Origin: Stenopsyche tienmushanensis
Lineage: Eukaryota > Arthropoda > Insecta > Trichoptera > Stenopsychidae
Direction: 5' to 3'
Assembly (NCBI GenBank): GCA_008973525.1
Contig: WACJ01000193.1
Location: 620,001 to 684,000, forward strand
DNA: 64,000 bases
Part shown: positions 26,652 through 40,064 of the stretch, piece after piece
Numbering within the stretch: position 1 is the first letter of the stretch
Layout: each line of letters starts with the position of its first letter
Translations under genes and position numbers: made by a program
The notes under the pieces: generated by a model
Databases searched by the model: none
The model's input: the letters and a program-made list of their open reading frames with translations, nothing else
What the model was told of the DNA's origin: nothing

Positions 26652-27240
26652 ATATTGAAGCGAACAACCCATGGAGAAGATGGACACTCGACTGGTTGAT
26701 TTAAATACGAGAGTACATTGCACTGCACTTTTATATATGATAGTAATTCGTTACGTCACACGTTGTTGCACTTTCAAATGAGCTCGAACGTCTGAATGCA
26801 TTTCTACATATGGCAAATCGACATGCATTTTATAGCATCTGCGGTCTATCGAAGCAATTTTGAATTCTAATGCAAAATTTGACCTGATCTACAAACATTG
26901 AGAGGCGGATTCTTGCGTCGATTCGTCCGACGGTGCGTACAATTTCGATTTTTGCACAGAATTAATTGAAGATTCGAGATGAATAATGAAGCAAATTTGG
27001 GATCGAATGCCAAAGAGGCGGCTTTATAATTAGCACAAAAATGGCAAATCCTTTGAATGGTCTCCGATTACGACGTCTTGGGCAAACAACAACAAAAAAT
27101 GGATCGTATGACACTGCCATTAAATTGTCGAGGAAAACATGGAAAGCGAATGAGCTAATGTGGGATTTCACAATGAATGCAGGTTTACCAAAATAATTGT
27201 GGTATGAATCACGTGTTATGAAACTTTCACAAAGCAATTA

Positions 27241-29483
27241 GTCAGAAGTCCGATGTGTGCAATAATATCGATGGTAAAATTGTGATCGACGCATTTTTCT
27301 GATTTTGTACCGCGTTTCATTCATATTTCGCTCGTTAGTCTCGGAGCATGACCTTCCCGCAATCGATTATGCTAATAAGTGCTTAATAAATCCGGAAATA
27401 ATCAAATTCCCAACATATTATGCTTGATTGTCTGGTTGTGATGATGATGATGATGAAGAGATTAGTTCCTAGATTTTTGTCATTGTAAGGAAATAAATTT
27501 GAATTCTAGCAAGAGACATTTGAAACATGAATGAGAGATAAACATCAGGGAACGCATTTAATCCTCCCTTCGTTTTTGCTTAGTTATTACTAATGATCAG
27601 TATTAAAATCCCACATCAACATATTTTCATAGTGACGTTTCTCATGCTGCGTCAGTCACATCGTCGTGGGTTGGACAGATACGTTTCGTCCCTGAAATTT
27701 ATTCGTCAACCGAGTCAATTCCGTCTATCATAAATAAACCATATAATTTACTAGCTAGAAGCTGTATTTTGAATCTCTTCTCCTCTCGAAGCATATCATT
27801 ATTTTTACGTCCAGGTAAAAAGCGCTCATGAACGACAAAAAAAGACGCAAGAAGCGACTGACCTCTGCACAGCGTCGACGTAATTGGACCGAGCCTCGAC
27901 GTATCGACAACGAAAAACAGGGCACTCGTTCGACGTTCACGGATGGCAAAACTGCACTGAACGGAAGATAAGGGTGATAAGTACAAGATTAGAAGATAGC
28001 GAGCGAAAAGCGAACGTAGACCCGATCAATCACCTCCTGGGGCGCGGATCAGCGACCGTGGCCAAAACGCGAAGACGATTCATTGTTTCGTCAGTGGACG
28101 AACCTGAATCGGCAGAATTAAAACCGTGAGTCATGAGGCCCGTCATCAGCACACACAATACCCATTGTCCACGCGAGCTGCCTCGTCCGATTCTTCGCCG
28201 ATGGGGAAAATCGCAGCTGTGGTGCATCGCAAGTGCAGCGAGCGATCGGCCTTGGACGATTTCTGGGAACGACCCGTTTCCATACCCAACTTTCAACATT
28301 CGATCCAAACGCGTAAACAGGAAATTCACGATCGAAACTCGATGCATAACGAGTCCAAAAGTCATTGGCGCTACACAATTTGTCGGCATCCTCGAGCAAC
28401 AAACGCAAGCGTTCCATAGCAAATATCGAATCGACAGACGAGAAATACGACCCTTATGGATATTTAAGCACAAAAATACAATACTATTATAATAATGTAA
28501 ATACTATTAGATCTATTTATTTTGGTATCTATAATATGTCATATTGAATTGCTAATCTAAGCGGAAAACAGAGGACATTCCTGTCATTATCAAGTCAGTA
28601 ATTAGACTAAACAAACTGTTATAAAAAGACGATAAGAAGAGTATTGGTTGTGACTATTGCTTTCCAGTTGAAGACATTTAAATTATTATGTCTAACAATC
28701 TTGCTTCTTTCCATGTAGCCTGATAGAATTCAATAAAACCAGCAGATATATACATGCTTCATATGCTCTTGAATATGAATAAATATCAATGTCAAATGAT
28801 ACTGCTAGTAAACGTATCCATGATTTTAATAACAAGGGATTTGAACAAAGGCAGTTTGATAGACTCTAATTCTAAAGAAGATTTATCTTGGACGCTGTGC
28901 CATCAATATTCGGAACGCATTAGGGGTTGTTTGCGAGATTTGGAGTTAATCTGCAATAAAAACTGTTTCATTACCTTCTCCACAGGGAAAATCTTGCTTC
29001 TGATAGGATGTTATGAGATTTGGGTATTATTGTTTAGGTCATAAATTTGCTTAGTCTTTAACTGCCAGCGCATTTAAAAAATATAGAACTTGCGTACAGA
29101 ATGTATGTATCACATGCTGTCCTGCGGGATCATTAACGGGTTGTGGATTAAGATCACAACACATAATGGTTTTTTTTGTTAAGATTATGTACACGCCATT
29201 AAAACTGATTGTTTATTTAAGGCATATTTAAGGAGTAGATTCAGAAACGTAGCTTTAAGCTTAAATTTTTTGTATTTATTCCGAATAAAACTGAAGAAAG
29301 TCTAAATTTAAGCGATGTGAAGTATTAGTTCCGTTGATTTGATTTGAAGAGCTTTCAGTAAGCAGACCGAAAAGGGTTAAATTTTATGTATATCCACATT
29401 TGTATACATATTTTTACTTATGATGCGGAAGATAAAAGTTTGCGATGTTACGGTTTAGCAAATGTTAGATAAATATTGTGAGT
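27241..29483. other. CpG-containing stretch with no supported gene
   Basis: About 2.2 kb with frequent CG dinucleotides and several overlapping open frames of 80-150 codons on both strands near 27.7-28.5 kb. None resembles a known protein or shows a convincing splice context. A short GAT trinucleotide run lies at about 27439-27457. Confidence 0.4.
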
Positions 29484-29870
29484 TCAGTCAGAGTCGTGAC
29501 GAGGATATGAAGCGCCCGTGGCAACTATCTAATATGCACCTCTATTCCCTAACATAAAATAAATTAGCCTCTGAGGGAGCTTCCGTGATCGTACAGATCA
29601 TAGAAAATGCCGCAAAAAGCCCTAAAAGAGGACGGAGTGGCCAGAAAGTTTGCATGTCTAACCGGTCCGCTTTTCGGACCGCCGACATAACGAACGAGCG
29701 CCTCGCAATCGGACGCTGTATCTGAACATCTGCAAAACGATTACGAACTCTCATTACAAAACGAAGTTGTCCGAAAAAGACTGATCGGGTGCGTTATTTA
29801 AATTAAACAATCGGTCGAAAATATGATTGTCTTTATTTTATTGTGGGTTTATGCTGGCTGGGTCGGCCCA
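29484..29870 (-). mobile_element. hAT-like element copy (CAGAGYCGTRAC family)
   Basis: It starts CAGAGTCGTGACGAGG and shares internal blocks with the other copies: ATGAAGCGCCCGTGG, CTTCCGTGATCGTACAGATC, ACCGGTCCGCTTTTCGG, and CGATTACGAACTCTCATTAC with the following AAAACGAAGTTGTC. Its right end near 29870 is degraded (TCGGCCCA). It has no coding capacity. Confidence 0.6.
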
Positions 29871-30059
29871 ATGTTTAAGCGATAACTAAGTATATATTAT
29901 ACAAACAAACGGAGTCAATTCACGTAAAGTAGAATGGTCAATAAATATAAAAACGCGTAATTCAAGAAATTCCTCAAAGTCAATGACAGTCCTCGAATGT
30001 CAGTCTCAGGCTGAAAAAACCAAACGGGTCTAGGGGACTTAAAATTGCCCACTCAGTTG

Positions 30060-30180
30060 CTAAATACGCCTATCATTCGTTCAAATGCACTTATCTGCCA
30101 GGACCGTCGCAGTGTGTATGAAGCTTGTACATAAATAGATAAACACTGTCAGTAGCTCATAATATTCAATCATTTCCCAT
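30060..30180 (-). repeat. MITE-B fragment
   Basis: The minus-strand reading contains AACACTGTCAG-type sequence inverted, TAAATAGATAAACACTG, ATGAAGCTTGTACATAAA and ACCGTCGCAG. These match the internal part of the MITE-B copies at 39.6, 44.2, 47.7, 48.6 and 57.5 kb. Both termini are lost. Confidence 0.5.
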
Positions 30181-31649
30181 CTGATCGTCTCTAAGTTCAA
30201 CGCGTAAGAATGCTCTCGCAGAATCGCTGGAATTCGGACACAAATCTGTGTCTTACCTCTTTAAGGGCTAATGGGGCATCAAAACAACTCAACGTTGACA
30301 AATTCAAAATTAAATCAGTTTCGCCAATAATTGCACATTTTTGGACCACATTGGGCCTCGCCCGTTCCGCACCACAAATTAACAACGACTATTAGAAGAG
30401 CTAGATAAAGAAGTGTCGCAGCAATAAAGCAATCTCGCTACACGTCGAAAAATCATAATCTTCATCAATGCCACTTAAACGAGATATCTAATTAGTGGGG
30501 TCGGAAAATAAGCGACAGAGCCAGCGGTTCTCAAACTCAAATTCGATGCAATTGTATCGGGGCACTTTTCATAAAACTGCGTGTCCAACCACGTGTCGCT
30601 CACTACACAACAACAGAGGCGATGTTCCGAAATAGGCCCGTGGGCGGAACAATTGCCAAGTTAAAATCTAATGAGAGGTTGTCGACTTGAGCCAAATAAT
30701 TCGGGTCATCTTCAACATCTCTTCTAAATTACGGCGGAAGAATTAACGCATTTCGATCGATCGAACGACGCCTGACGCGACGCGTCTCGTCGGCGATACA
30801 TGCATCATATAAAATAATAAATTTCAAAGTCATCGCGCAAACAATGACAAATCGACGACAATGAGCTTATCACGTGATAATGAAAATGGTGTTGTATAAG
30901 TACAATAGAAGAAAAAAACACACAAATGACGTCTCTTCCGAAGAACTGACGAGGTTGTCGAACTCGAGAGGTTATCCCAGAATTTCATCACGATTTTCTT
31001 CGACAATGAAAATCGATACGCTTCAGAATCGGATCGATTCGATGCAAATCGGGGCAATCGCTCCAAATCTATTGCGGGGCGTCGAAAGACCTGTTGGAAG
31101 GTCTTCCATTTGGGGGGATGGTGTCGCAGCTGACGCCAGCCGTCTGGCTCTCGCCAAGTGGGTGGATGAACCTCGAGACAGACATCTAAGGCCGCACGGG
31201 CGAGTTACTGAGATACCCCCTGTTCGTGACAGTGAGAACGACCTATGAGAAAAACACACCATGTAAGACGGCGGGTATCGATCTGCGGCGAATCGGCAAA
31301 TTGGACATTTTCATGTGTGGCCGAATCAAAAGCGCGTAAGATGAGGTGGCGTAGACGGTGGCGCCAATAATGCGACGCATTAACACTATACAGTCCGAGC
31401 GATCCCGCAAGCAATTCAATAATTCAGCAAATTTATATACTTCTTAACCGGCCAATAGATTGAAGCGAAATTTCAGCGCTGTCAAAATTTAGCTCATAAA
31501 ATTTAGCAGGTTTAAATGAAATGAAATTTTCGATAGCGAAAAACAGAATAGATGATAGTCGCTTGGGGAAACGTCTGGGGAATATAGGGGATGTGATAAG
31601 ATAGACCACCAACGTTCCATAATTTTTTGCTGCGTCAATTTCTAGCTGT

Positions 31650-32040
31650 ATGCATAACCTTTTCCTACCGGTGATGTACTTACTACACCTCGACTCTAAC
31701 AATGGGAATATCGATATGAAATATAATAGATACGAAGCTCAAAATGTTTGTATTCCTCCGTAATATAATTACGAATCACATCAAAGTATTATAGTATATA
31801 AGTATTCATCTGTAGCGACGGAAATAAATCATTTGTCAGGAAATCGGGAATTTTGCGAGTTAACAACTCGAACTAGCATTTAAATATCTGATGACGATAC
31901 CTCCAACGAGTGTGGAGGCTGAGCATGCATTTTCAGCAGCAAGTTGCCTGGCTTCCAAATGCAGATTCAGACTAAATGACGAAACACTTGATGTTTATGT
32001 TACTTTGAGCCGAAAGACTAAAATAACTCATACTTATCTA
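31650..32040 (+). pseudogene. MITE-A sequence joined to a hAT transposase C-terminal relic
   Basis: The left part (about 31655-31850) is MITE-A-type sequence (CTACCGGTGATGTACTTACT, GAATATCGATATGAAATATA). From about 31868 the plus strand reads LAFKYLMTIPPTSVEAEHAF and then SAASCLASKCRFRLNDETLD. This is the conserved dimerisation block at the C-terminus of hAT transposases (compare ATSVEAERAFSAAG). Only this tail survives. A shorter copy of the same join is at 49915-50275, so the two parts were duplicated together. Confidence 0.7.
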
Positions 32041-32986
32041 ATGATATCCTACCAATACGGATAACTCATCAAGGGTAAAACCGAATAGTTATGACGAATT
32101 CTTTTCGCCGGCAACTATTTATGATAACATTTACATATATTGACACATGTATGTATTATCATTCTTAAGAGAGAAATTTAAATCTATCTCAAATTCATAC
32201 GATATTTTTTTCAAGCTAAATTTACGCCATTGTCATCATGCGTTAAAGCGGGCACGGACTGTATTGTGTTAACACGCTCGTCGCTGGGTGCAACTTGTGG
32301 CAGGTCTTCTGTCAGCTGTTGTTTATCTTAGATCGATAAGCTTATCGGATTGACACTTGGAAGCCTTCCGCGAGACGTTAGTAAAATTAATATTTGAGAG
32401 TCATACAAGTCGTACAAATACAACTATCACTAACACACTATAATTTACATCCAACAAAAATTTAAGGATGAATAAACGGTAAGCCTTCTTGTCGCGGAAA
32501 TACCACTGGAAATAATAGTGATAATAGGAAAACTCCGTGAATTTCTATTTAGGGAAAAAATGTACTCGGAAAATACTAGATCGGACAATGAAAATTAGGC
32601 GTCTCACCATTTAGATATTCATACAAATCCATATCCATCAATTCTCGGACGCTAGAAATATTCTGATTGTTCAAATTTAGCGAATACCACGTTGTATTTG
32701 ATTTTAATTATTTTTGACTGGGCGACGTACGTGTTAACGCCGATCGAACGGAACTTCAGGAAATCCACCTGAATGTCGTGCAAAGTGCCGCCATCTTTGC
32801 TCCGTCAACTCGATCCTCGACGATATGTCGAGTGAATAAAATAACACCCAATGGAACAACACACGCCAAGCGACAATTTAACAAATCTATCGCATTGTAG
32901 TCGTAAATGCCTGTTAACATTAACCGAGGGCGAGGGGCATTCGTATTGTTGCCACATTTGTGACTTCCGATCCCTAAAATACCAAG

Positions 32987-33010
32987 CACACACACACACA
33001 CACACGCACA
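32987..33010. repeat. CA dinucleotide microsatellite
   Basis: About ten uninterrupted CA repeats followed by CGCACA. It is a simple tandem repeat with no evident function. Confidence 0.9.
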
Positions 33011-33589
33011 AATACGTAGCGGTCGAATTTTGAGGTTATGCTAGGTTATATCGACGCTGTACGGGACGATGAAATGATTTATTTTGGCGTATCGAAGCAA
33101 ATGGGTTATCGTCGCGTACGTATGTCGGTTAAGTGGGTGAATCATGAGAATAAACCGCACGGGAGGCGCACAGATACAAGTAATCTGCGTTAAAAATAAT
33201 ATCTGCGTATTTTTATGGCTTCGGCGACATTACACGGACGATCCACTCGAATGTCGGACGATCGAATGTTATATGAATTCGTTGCGCTTATTGTCCGACG
33301 TCGAGATGCAAATGAAACGGATGAACGTCGCCGGAATGTTTGAAAATTTGAAGGACGCTCGCAGCGCGCACGGCAGGTGAGCGAATGACAGCGGTCCTAA
33401 GACGCCGAAAGTCGATCATGTCCGATTCGGACGACGGAAATGCGTCGGTCGCGTTCGGCGAATACGTACTTGGATTTGCAACGTGACAAACATCGACGGG
33501 ATCGGACGGGGCTCTTCTGGCTCCGGCCGGGGTTTGTCACAGAATGGCTCGGATTTAAATGCACATTTATAAAGGAGATCGGGAGATAA

Positions 33590-33960
33590 TTCGTATGATT
33601 TACGAAGACCTTTTTGGCGACCTTGCAACGCCTTCGGTTCTTTGACCCGGCGGTGCGGAGCGCTCGAACGGCGCGACGACCCGCTTCGTCTGGATCCGAA
33701 GAGAGTCGTCTGGCGCGCCACCGCCGCCGCCGCCGCCGCCACCCACGCACCCGCGCACCCGCGCACCCCGCACCCGCACGCCCGCGCCACTCCAATTGGA
33801 AGAGGAATACCCCGGATTCGGACCAAGGGGGAAGAGGCGAACGTGACGCAGCGATAAGATCGGAGGTCACTTTAAACGAGGGCTAACGTTTAAATCGAAG
33901 GACCCCGGGCGGGCGCCGCGGCGCCCCGACGCTGCGTCGTCTCTATTTTTATGGGCAACC
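33590..33960. other. GC-rich CpG island
   Basis: Sharply G+C- and CpG-rich in contrast to neighbours, with a run of GCC/CCG triplets at about 33721-33740 and a C+A-rich strand to 33790. Open frames on both strands are low-complexity (Arg/Ala/Pro) and show no homology I recognise. It may be a promoter or untranslated first exon of shep or another transcript; direction cannot be told. Confidence 0.4.
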
Positions 33961-34419
33961 TCCTCTCGGAATCCGAGCCATCTATCTATGCGCGATAACG
34001 CCTTATGAATATATAATGTCGGCCACCGCACCCCGTCTAACCTCACAATATAATACCGCAACGACGACGACCGATATCGACGACCGGTCGGAAGTCAAGA
34101 CGACGTCTCCGCGACGTGCTCGGAAAAATCACCAAATTCCAATCGTTCCAACCCAAGAAAAGCTATATTCGTCTTAAGAAATGGGCACTATGATTTCAGT
34201 GTACATCATGAAGACAAATACACTACCGACAAAAAGTTTGGAAACACCTAAACCATAGTAAAAACATAGCAATCAATCTTTATACATAATTTCTTATATT
34301 CTATTTTCAACGCTAGAATCGCTGTACTATCATAATGTGCAATCTAATATTACTACAAACATAAGAAAAAAGATTTTAAATTTATTCTCGCCGCTTGCTA
34401 TACAATGGGTATATGATTA

Positions 34420-34827
34420 CAGTAGACCCGCAGTAATCCGACAAACGTTTTGCAAAGCGGTGTCGGACTGTCCAATTTGCCGGATTATAGAGCACTGTCC
34501 CCGACCCCTTGTAGTTCGGAGCTTTTTGGAAAGGAATACTTGTAATCCGAATAAATATGAAAATGGTTAGATATACAAAGACAAGACAAGGTTTCATATT
34601 ATGGATTTAACGACATTAATACGCGATTCGCAATTCTTTTTTGTATCATTGTGGATCGTCCTACGTGGTACTCACTTGGCAACTTACAAAAAGATCCAAA
34701 ATCACACTATTGCATTTTTTACATTGACAAAGATTTATCGCACACATGCACTATGGCGCATGTATTGAGATGTCGGATTACAAGGGGCGCCGGATTAGAC
34801 TGGGGCCGGATTACCACCGATCTGCAG
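34420..34827. mobile_element. pogo/Tigger-like MITE inserted in the Tc1 relic
   Basis: The left end is CAGTAGACCCGCAGTAATCC and the right end, reverse-complemented, is CTGCAGATCGGTGGTAATCC, each flanked by TA (34418-34419 and 34828-34829). Copies of the ATCCGAC/ATCCGGC motif recur inside both ends. The 408-bp size, TA duplication and CAGT..ATCCG ends fit a pogo-type MITE. No coding capacity is seen. Confidence 0.65.
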
Positions 34828-35183
34828 TACTCTTTGAAGTTTAAAACACGTTATTAATGCATCTCAATGGGGATATTGCGGAAAAATATATCAAGGCTGT
34901 TCATGTGTGTTGACCATTAGAAGACTGGACATTTGAAGAACAGGAAAAGACCGGGCCGCCCAAAATGTATTACAGATGTCGAAGATAGCTTTATTAAATT
35001 GAATAAATAGATTATAAATCTAACACATGCAAATTCGAAAATATCTTACGGTTAGACGAATCCAAATTTGAAATTTTTACCTCAAAGAGAAGAGCTTTTC
35101 TTGTCGAACAAAATCGAAAAATGCTTCAAAAGCATACACAGTGCATGCAATTTAACATAAATGTGAAAATATGATGATATGGG

Positions 35184-35781
35184 CCGTAACAAGGACGTGG
35201 TAAAGCAGGCGCCCGCCACGGGCGCAACTGGGCTTGGGGAGCAAAACGCAGAATACCGACTTGGTCGAAAGTTGCACATGGTTTTTATTTTACTCGATCA
35301 TTCTACTTTACATGAACCAATACTGATTAACTCTGTCTGTTTTTATAATATATACTAAGTTTTCTAATCCGCAATAAAATAAAGATAGCAATATTTTCAA
35401 CCGATTGTAACATTTAATCAACCCATCCGATCAGTCAGATTCAGACAACTACGTTTTATAATGAGAGTTTATAATAATTCTGTAGACATTCAGGTATGGA
35501 ATCCGATCGCGAGGCGCTCATTCGTAATATCAACGGTCTGAAAATCGGACCGATTGAACATACAAACCTTGTGGTCACTCCGTCCTATTTTAGGGCTTTT
35601 TCTACGATCTGTACGATCACGGAAGCAACATAGCGTCTAGATACTTTATAACATAATATTTTTTTAAAAACAGTAACCGCCATCTATACGTTATTATTTT
35701 AAAATATTGCATTTATAATAGTAATAGTAAACTTGCCTTAGGTACTTCCCACGGGCGCTTCATACCCTTGTTACGGCTCTG
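35184..35781 (+). mobile_element. hAT-like element inserted in the Tc1 relic
   Basis: The ends are CCGTAACAAGG (left, worn) and CCTTGTTACGGCTCTG (right), flanked by the direct repeat ATATGGG at 35177-35183 and 35782-35788. Removing it rejoins the Tc1 reading NMMIWVCF, which proves the insertion. The internal blocks are the same as in the copies at 14253, 29484 and 63022. It lacks a transposase. Confidence 0.75.
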
Positions 35782-37262
35782 ATATGGGTTTGTTTTGGAG
35801 ATGTAGACTGCGAGCTTAATAAATTGACAGAAAATTAAATGAAGAAGACTATATACTTGAAAATACTTTAAGAAAATGCAGTACTATAATTCAGGTCTTC
35901 GAATATTATGCTGAAATTTCACATTTCAGCAAGATAATAATTCCACATATACTTCAAAATATTGAAAATGGGCCTCACAAGCTTCAGACTTATTAAAAAC
36001 CGTTATACGGAATGCCAAAAATGTGCATTAATGCAGTAATGCATGCCAAATGTGGACATTTTAAAGAAAGCACCGTACAAAGTTTCATTTGCAACCAATT
36101 GTGTGATTAATCAAGAAGGAAATGTTCAACAATGTGCATATTGTATATATTTTTTATACTACTAATAGTACTTTTTCGTTCAAGTTTAATTTGATTTATA
36201 CTTCTGAAAACTTAAATATTAAGACGATTCGTGGCTAATTTATATGTAACAATCATTAAAATATCATTTAAACATAATAATTTCGCTACCCACATACATG
36301 ATGTTAGATCCTCTCCTATCTAAATACTCCTATCCAAATAACCTTATCACATATGGTAATGGAAAACCATCACATAAAAATCCTCAATTTACCCTTGAAA
36401 AAATCTCCTATGGAGATTGCCTACGTTCGATAGTGAATGTAGCATCTTAAAAAGAAGAAAATTACAACAAAAACGAATAATAAAATACAAAGTGGGAGTC
36501 GTGACTAACACCCCAAAGCTTTCACTCGACCCGGCGCACAAAACTATAACACCTTCGGCGAAGAATAACGTGCGAAACTTTCATAGAAAACTCACTTTGC
36601 ATCCACAATGAGGTGGGCTATTTTCTGGGAGCATCTACGCTCAAAACACCTCCAATTTTAATTTGAACGCAAATCGTGCGAACAGCGTAAATTGTTTAGT
36701 TAAGCGACGCAGGAAATTGGTCTCCTATGCGTGAACCGTCATTAACGAGCCGCACCAAAACGCACACATACGCGCGACCGGACGCAGAGATGTTAAACCG
36801 CTAAAATATTCATAATTTCGAATAATGACACAATTACATCCCAAATACATTTCAGATTAAATTTTTCAATTTCCCTTTATCAATTATCTTGTTGTTGAAA
36901 TCGTTCTCTTTGTTGAGCTCGAATCCATTCTGATTTTTAAAAAATCGATTGTGTCATCGTAAGCGACGTGCAAAAACTATCTAATTAATCGATTCGGGAG
37001 CATCCAGAAGTCCCGGGGTGGAACGAAAAATAGATACGTCCATTATCAATTTTAGATAACGTTTTTTGTGAATGGATGTCAGATGCTGATAAAGTGGCTT
37101 TTCGACGACGATCCGGCAGAAAATATTCGAGAGCCGTATTTTTTATAGGATGTGGGATAAATTTGGGATTGAAATTTTTATCCAACAGAAGTCGTACACT
37201 TCACCAGCACGATGAAGGCTACTAAATCGAGACATTCCCGTCGAAATCTGGACGCTTGGAAA

Positions 37263-37590
37263 CAGTGGTGTAACTACTAATCAGCGAGCTTAGGCGCCGC
37301 CTAGGGGTAGTAACCGTCTAATCTATGTATACATATAAACAGTACATATATGTTTTTCAAATTATTATATTAACCTTTCCCTACCGGTGATGTATTTACT
37401 ACACATCGACTCTAATAATGGGAATATCGATATGAAATATAATAGTTACGAAGCTCAAAATGTTTGTATTCCTCCGTAATATAATTACGAATCACATCAA
37501 AGTATTATAGTATATAAGTATTCATCTGCAGCAACGGAAATAAATAATTTGTCTGGAAATTGTCGGGATTGGATTCCCTAATTATGATAT
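37263..37590 (+). mobile_element. Composite hAT/MITE-A element
   Basis: It begins CAGTGGTGTAACTACTAATC, continues to GCCGCCTAGGGG, then TTAACCTTTCCCTACCGGTG (MITE-A start) with the family body, and ends CGGGATTGGATTCCCTAAT. The same order of parts occurs at 53430-53830, where the mirror end TTAGGGAATCCAATCCCG is on the left. Both the CAGTGGYGTA start and the GGGAATCC end are hAT-type termini. Confidence 0.5.
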
Positions 37591-39561
37591 ATGGCGAACA
37601 ATGCTTTTCAAAAATGTACGACACAAAAACAATTCGGTTAAAAAGTAAGATTCTTCAAAAACCCACTAGCTCAAAAAGCTCCCACATATAAGGGTTGTTT
37701 TTTTTACTTTAAATATTAAAATATCTAAATTTATGGACGCCCCCGAGGGTGCATAGTGGGCGTAGTCCCTTTGTGTCAATTTAAAAATAAGCTTTGTGAT
37801 CTTCGAGTCGGTTTGGTATGCGTCCTTTTCAAAAAAAAGAGATTAAAACTCGAATGAAAGAGGAAACTTTCGAAGGTCGGCCGTGGAATCCGCAATGGAC
37901 TCACACCAGCGTTTCCATTGTATTTCATTTATCATCTTCGAAGTAACAAAGCTATTTAAAAACGTATTGATGACTCTTCGCATCGACTCTGGCATTTAAA
38001 AATGGATTTCATCCGATTTAGTAAATAAATTGATGAATGAAGCGTCCCCCGGCTCGAGGGCTTAAATAAGGGAGAGTCGTCTTCGATGAAATGTATTATT
38101 TCTCACATTACAGATTTATTTTTTGCCCCCAAAGGCGCACAAATCCGGCCAGTGACGATTTATCAACCGTACGAAATGGTTACGACCGCCTTTTTTTGTG
38201 TTAATCTCCAAAGGGCATTATCTGGTGCATAGTTTGGTGTCTATTATCTAGCATTTTAGACTTTGGTTTTAAGCCCACATGAACAATTAAGATGGAATGC
38301 GACAGATATATGAGTCTTATCGAGAACACGTTAAAATATACAAGCATTTTACAATTTCTGGAATGACGATGTTGTCATCGGTTTACAAAAAGCGCTGACA
38401 TTTCGCCACAATACGAAACAATGTCTCCCGAAATAATCCACATACGATGGAATCGATGACGATGCATCCAATCCAGAATTAGATTTGAGGATTAATTCGA
38501 TGCACATTATGCAAATCAGATCCAAAGAATGGATCAATTAATACAGGGCTCGTCAGCTAATTGAGACACATTTTTAAGAGAGCCATAAGTGGACAGACGG
38601 AGATTGCAACCTTTTTATATTGTCGACAAATCCTTTGTGCTTCTCTGGCCATCATCAATCAACCCATAATAAGATACATGAAGATATCAAGTACAAATCC
38701 TATGTAACGAGAAGAGACCATTTTAATTCAATATAACATCGGAGATTACGCTTTAATTCAATGTCTCCTTCTTAAGATGCTTTATTTTTTAACGAATCCA
38801 TACATATCTTATTGCTAAATTAGGGTAATACGAACTTACATTATCTTACATTATCTGAATTTGAACCAGAGCTATTATAGTAAGCGTCCAGGATCTGACC
38901 CTTTGTACCAACACTTGGTCTACATATTATAGCATATATGATTGACATGGTTGTTAAGCGTTGAAATAAGATCACAGAAGAAAATGGCTTGGTAATGGAA
39001 ATTGTTAACTAAAAGATTAAGCTGTGTCTGTGTGAAATATAATAAAATAGGCAAGCTACTGGTCTAATGGTTACTTTATGCTACAAATAGACACACACAT
39101 AACAGCAAAGGCGGCATTGCGCATGCGCATACCGTCTATATGACGTATGCGATGGAGATAGACACTCTATAAACTAAGGGTGCTCAAACTGTTTTGCCTT
39201 GGGAGATACTTTTCATTTTTAAATTGCTTGGTATCAAATATACATTCTGGTATGATTCTTACAAGAAAATAGCGAAGAAAGACCGAAAAAAATTCTTCTT
39301 CCCAGACATTTTTAAAAAATGCGATATTTTTGGAGGGAACGAAAAAATATTACGGTCTCTGCTCAGATACACAGATGTGTACAAAACAGAAGCACGAATA
39401 ATGTGAACAAACAACCCTTCTATAGCGTCGAGATAGGGACCACGCCATAGAAAGTAAGGCACCCATACAAAATTTGTGCATGTTTAGTTTGCTAAAAAGT
39501 GCACTTCATTACTGGAATACGTGTTATGGATTAAAATTTTTGAAGAAGGGTTCTTGTTATA

Positions 39562-39942
39562 TTAACCCCTTGAAGAGGTAAGAAACAGAGTTGTGTCCTA
39601 ATTCCAGTGATTCAGAAAGAGCACGTTAAGCTCGGAAATAGACAGAAACAGAGAGTGTATTGCGCGTTGAGTTTGGAGAGAAACAGAAACGGAGAGAGAA
39701 TCTTGCAGGTCTGAAACTGGGAATGAGAGACAAAGACGGAGAGAGTATGTTGTAAATTTATCGACTAATAATGATATGTGAATGATATAATGAATCGATT
39801 TCTAGTGTACTGTTTATGTTTACGCAAAGAAATGGCCGAATTTGAATACTATCAACCGTGTATATTTATTTATGTACAAACTTCATACGCGCTGCGACGG
39901 TCCTGACAGATAAGTGGATTTATACGGATGATAAGTGGTTAA
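39562..39942 (+). repeat. MITE-B copy 1
   Basis: It opens TTAACCCCTTGAAGAGGTAA and runs through purine-rich CAGAAACGGAGAGAG repeats, TTATCGACTAATAATGATAT, the GCTGCGACGGTCCTGA block and GGATGATAAGTGG, stopping at TTAA. The 3' end is shorter than in other copies. Confidence 0.65.
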
Positions 39943-40064
39943 AGCTGATGTTGAATGTTTTAAAAAAGTGCATTATCGAGATGCTTACAAAAAATCAAAA
40001 AATTCCGTGACCACGGTCTTACTTTGACCATTCGTTACTAACCTAAATTAGGAGATAAGCATAA

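Larger units (their letters stand above)
34219..36150 (+). pseudogene. Tc1-like element relic carrying two nested insertions
   Basis: It starts with a Tc1-type terminal repeat (ACTACCGACAAAAAGTTTGG then AAACACC at 34222). Transposase blocks follow on the plus strand: NRKRPGRPK near 34945, LDESKFEIFTSKRRAFL near 35055, NMMIWVCFGDVDCE spliced across the insertion at 35184-35781, QQDNNSTYTSK near 35928 and WASQASDL near 35968. These match Tc1 DESKFE, WGCF, QQDN.PKHTSK and W.SQSPDL. Frameshifts and stops abound and no 3' terminal repeat was found. Confidence 0.8.

Noticed and set aside
26962..27237. Possible piggyBac transposase fragment (GKSFEWSP on the plus strand)
   Set aside because: Only one short motif matches, surrounded by stops; too weak to call.
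27884..28492. Cluster of overlapping frames on both strands as a host exon
   Set aside because: No frame stands out, no homology, and CpG-rich composition explains the lack of stops.
33397..33870. 157-codon minus-strand frame with Arg/Gly/Ala tracts
   Set aside because: Produced by GCC/CCG repeats; both strands are open and nothing resembles a known protein.
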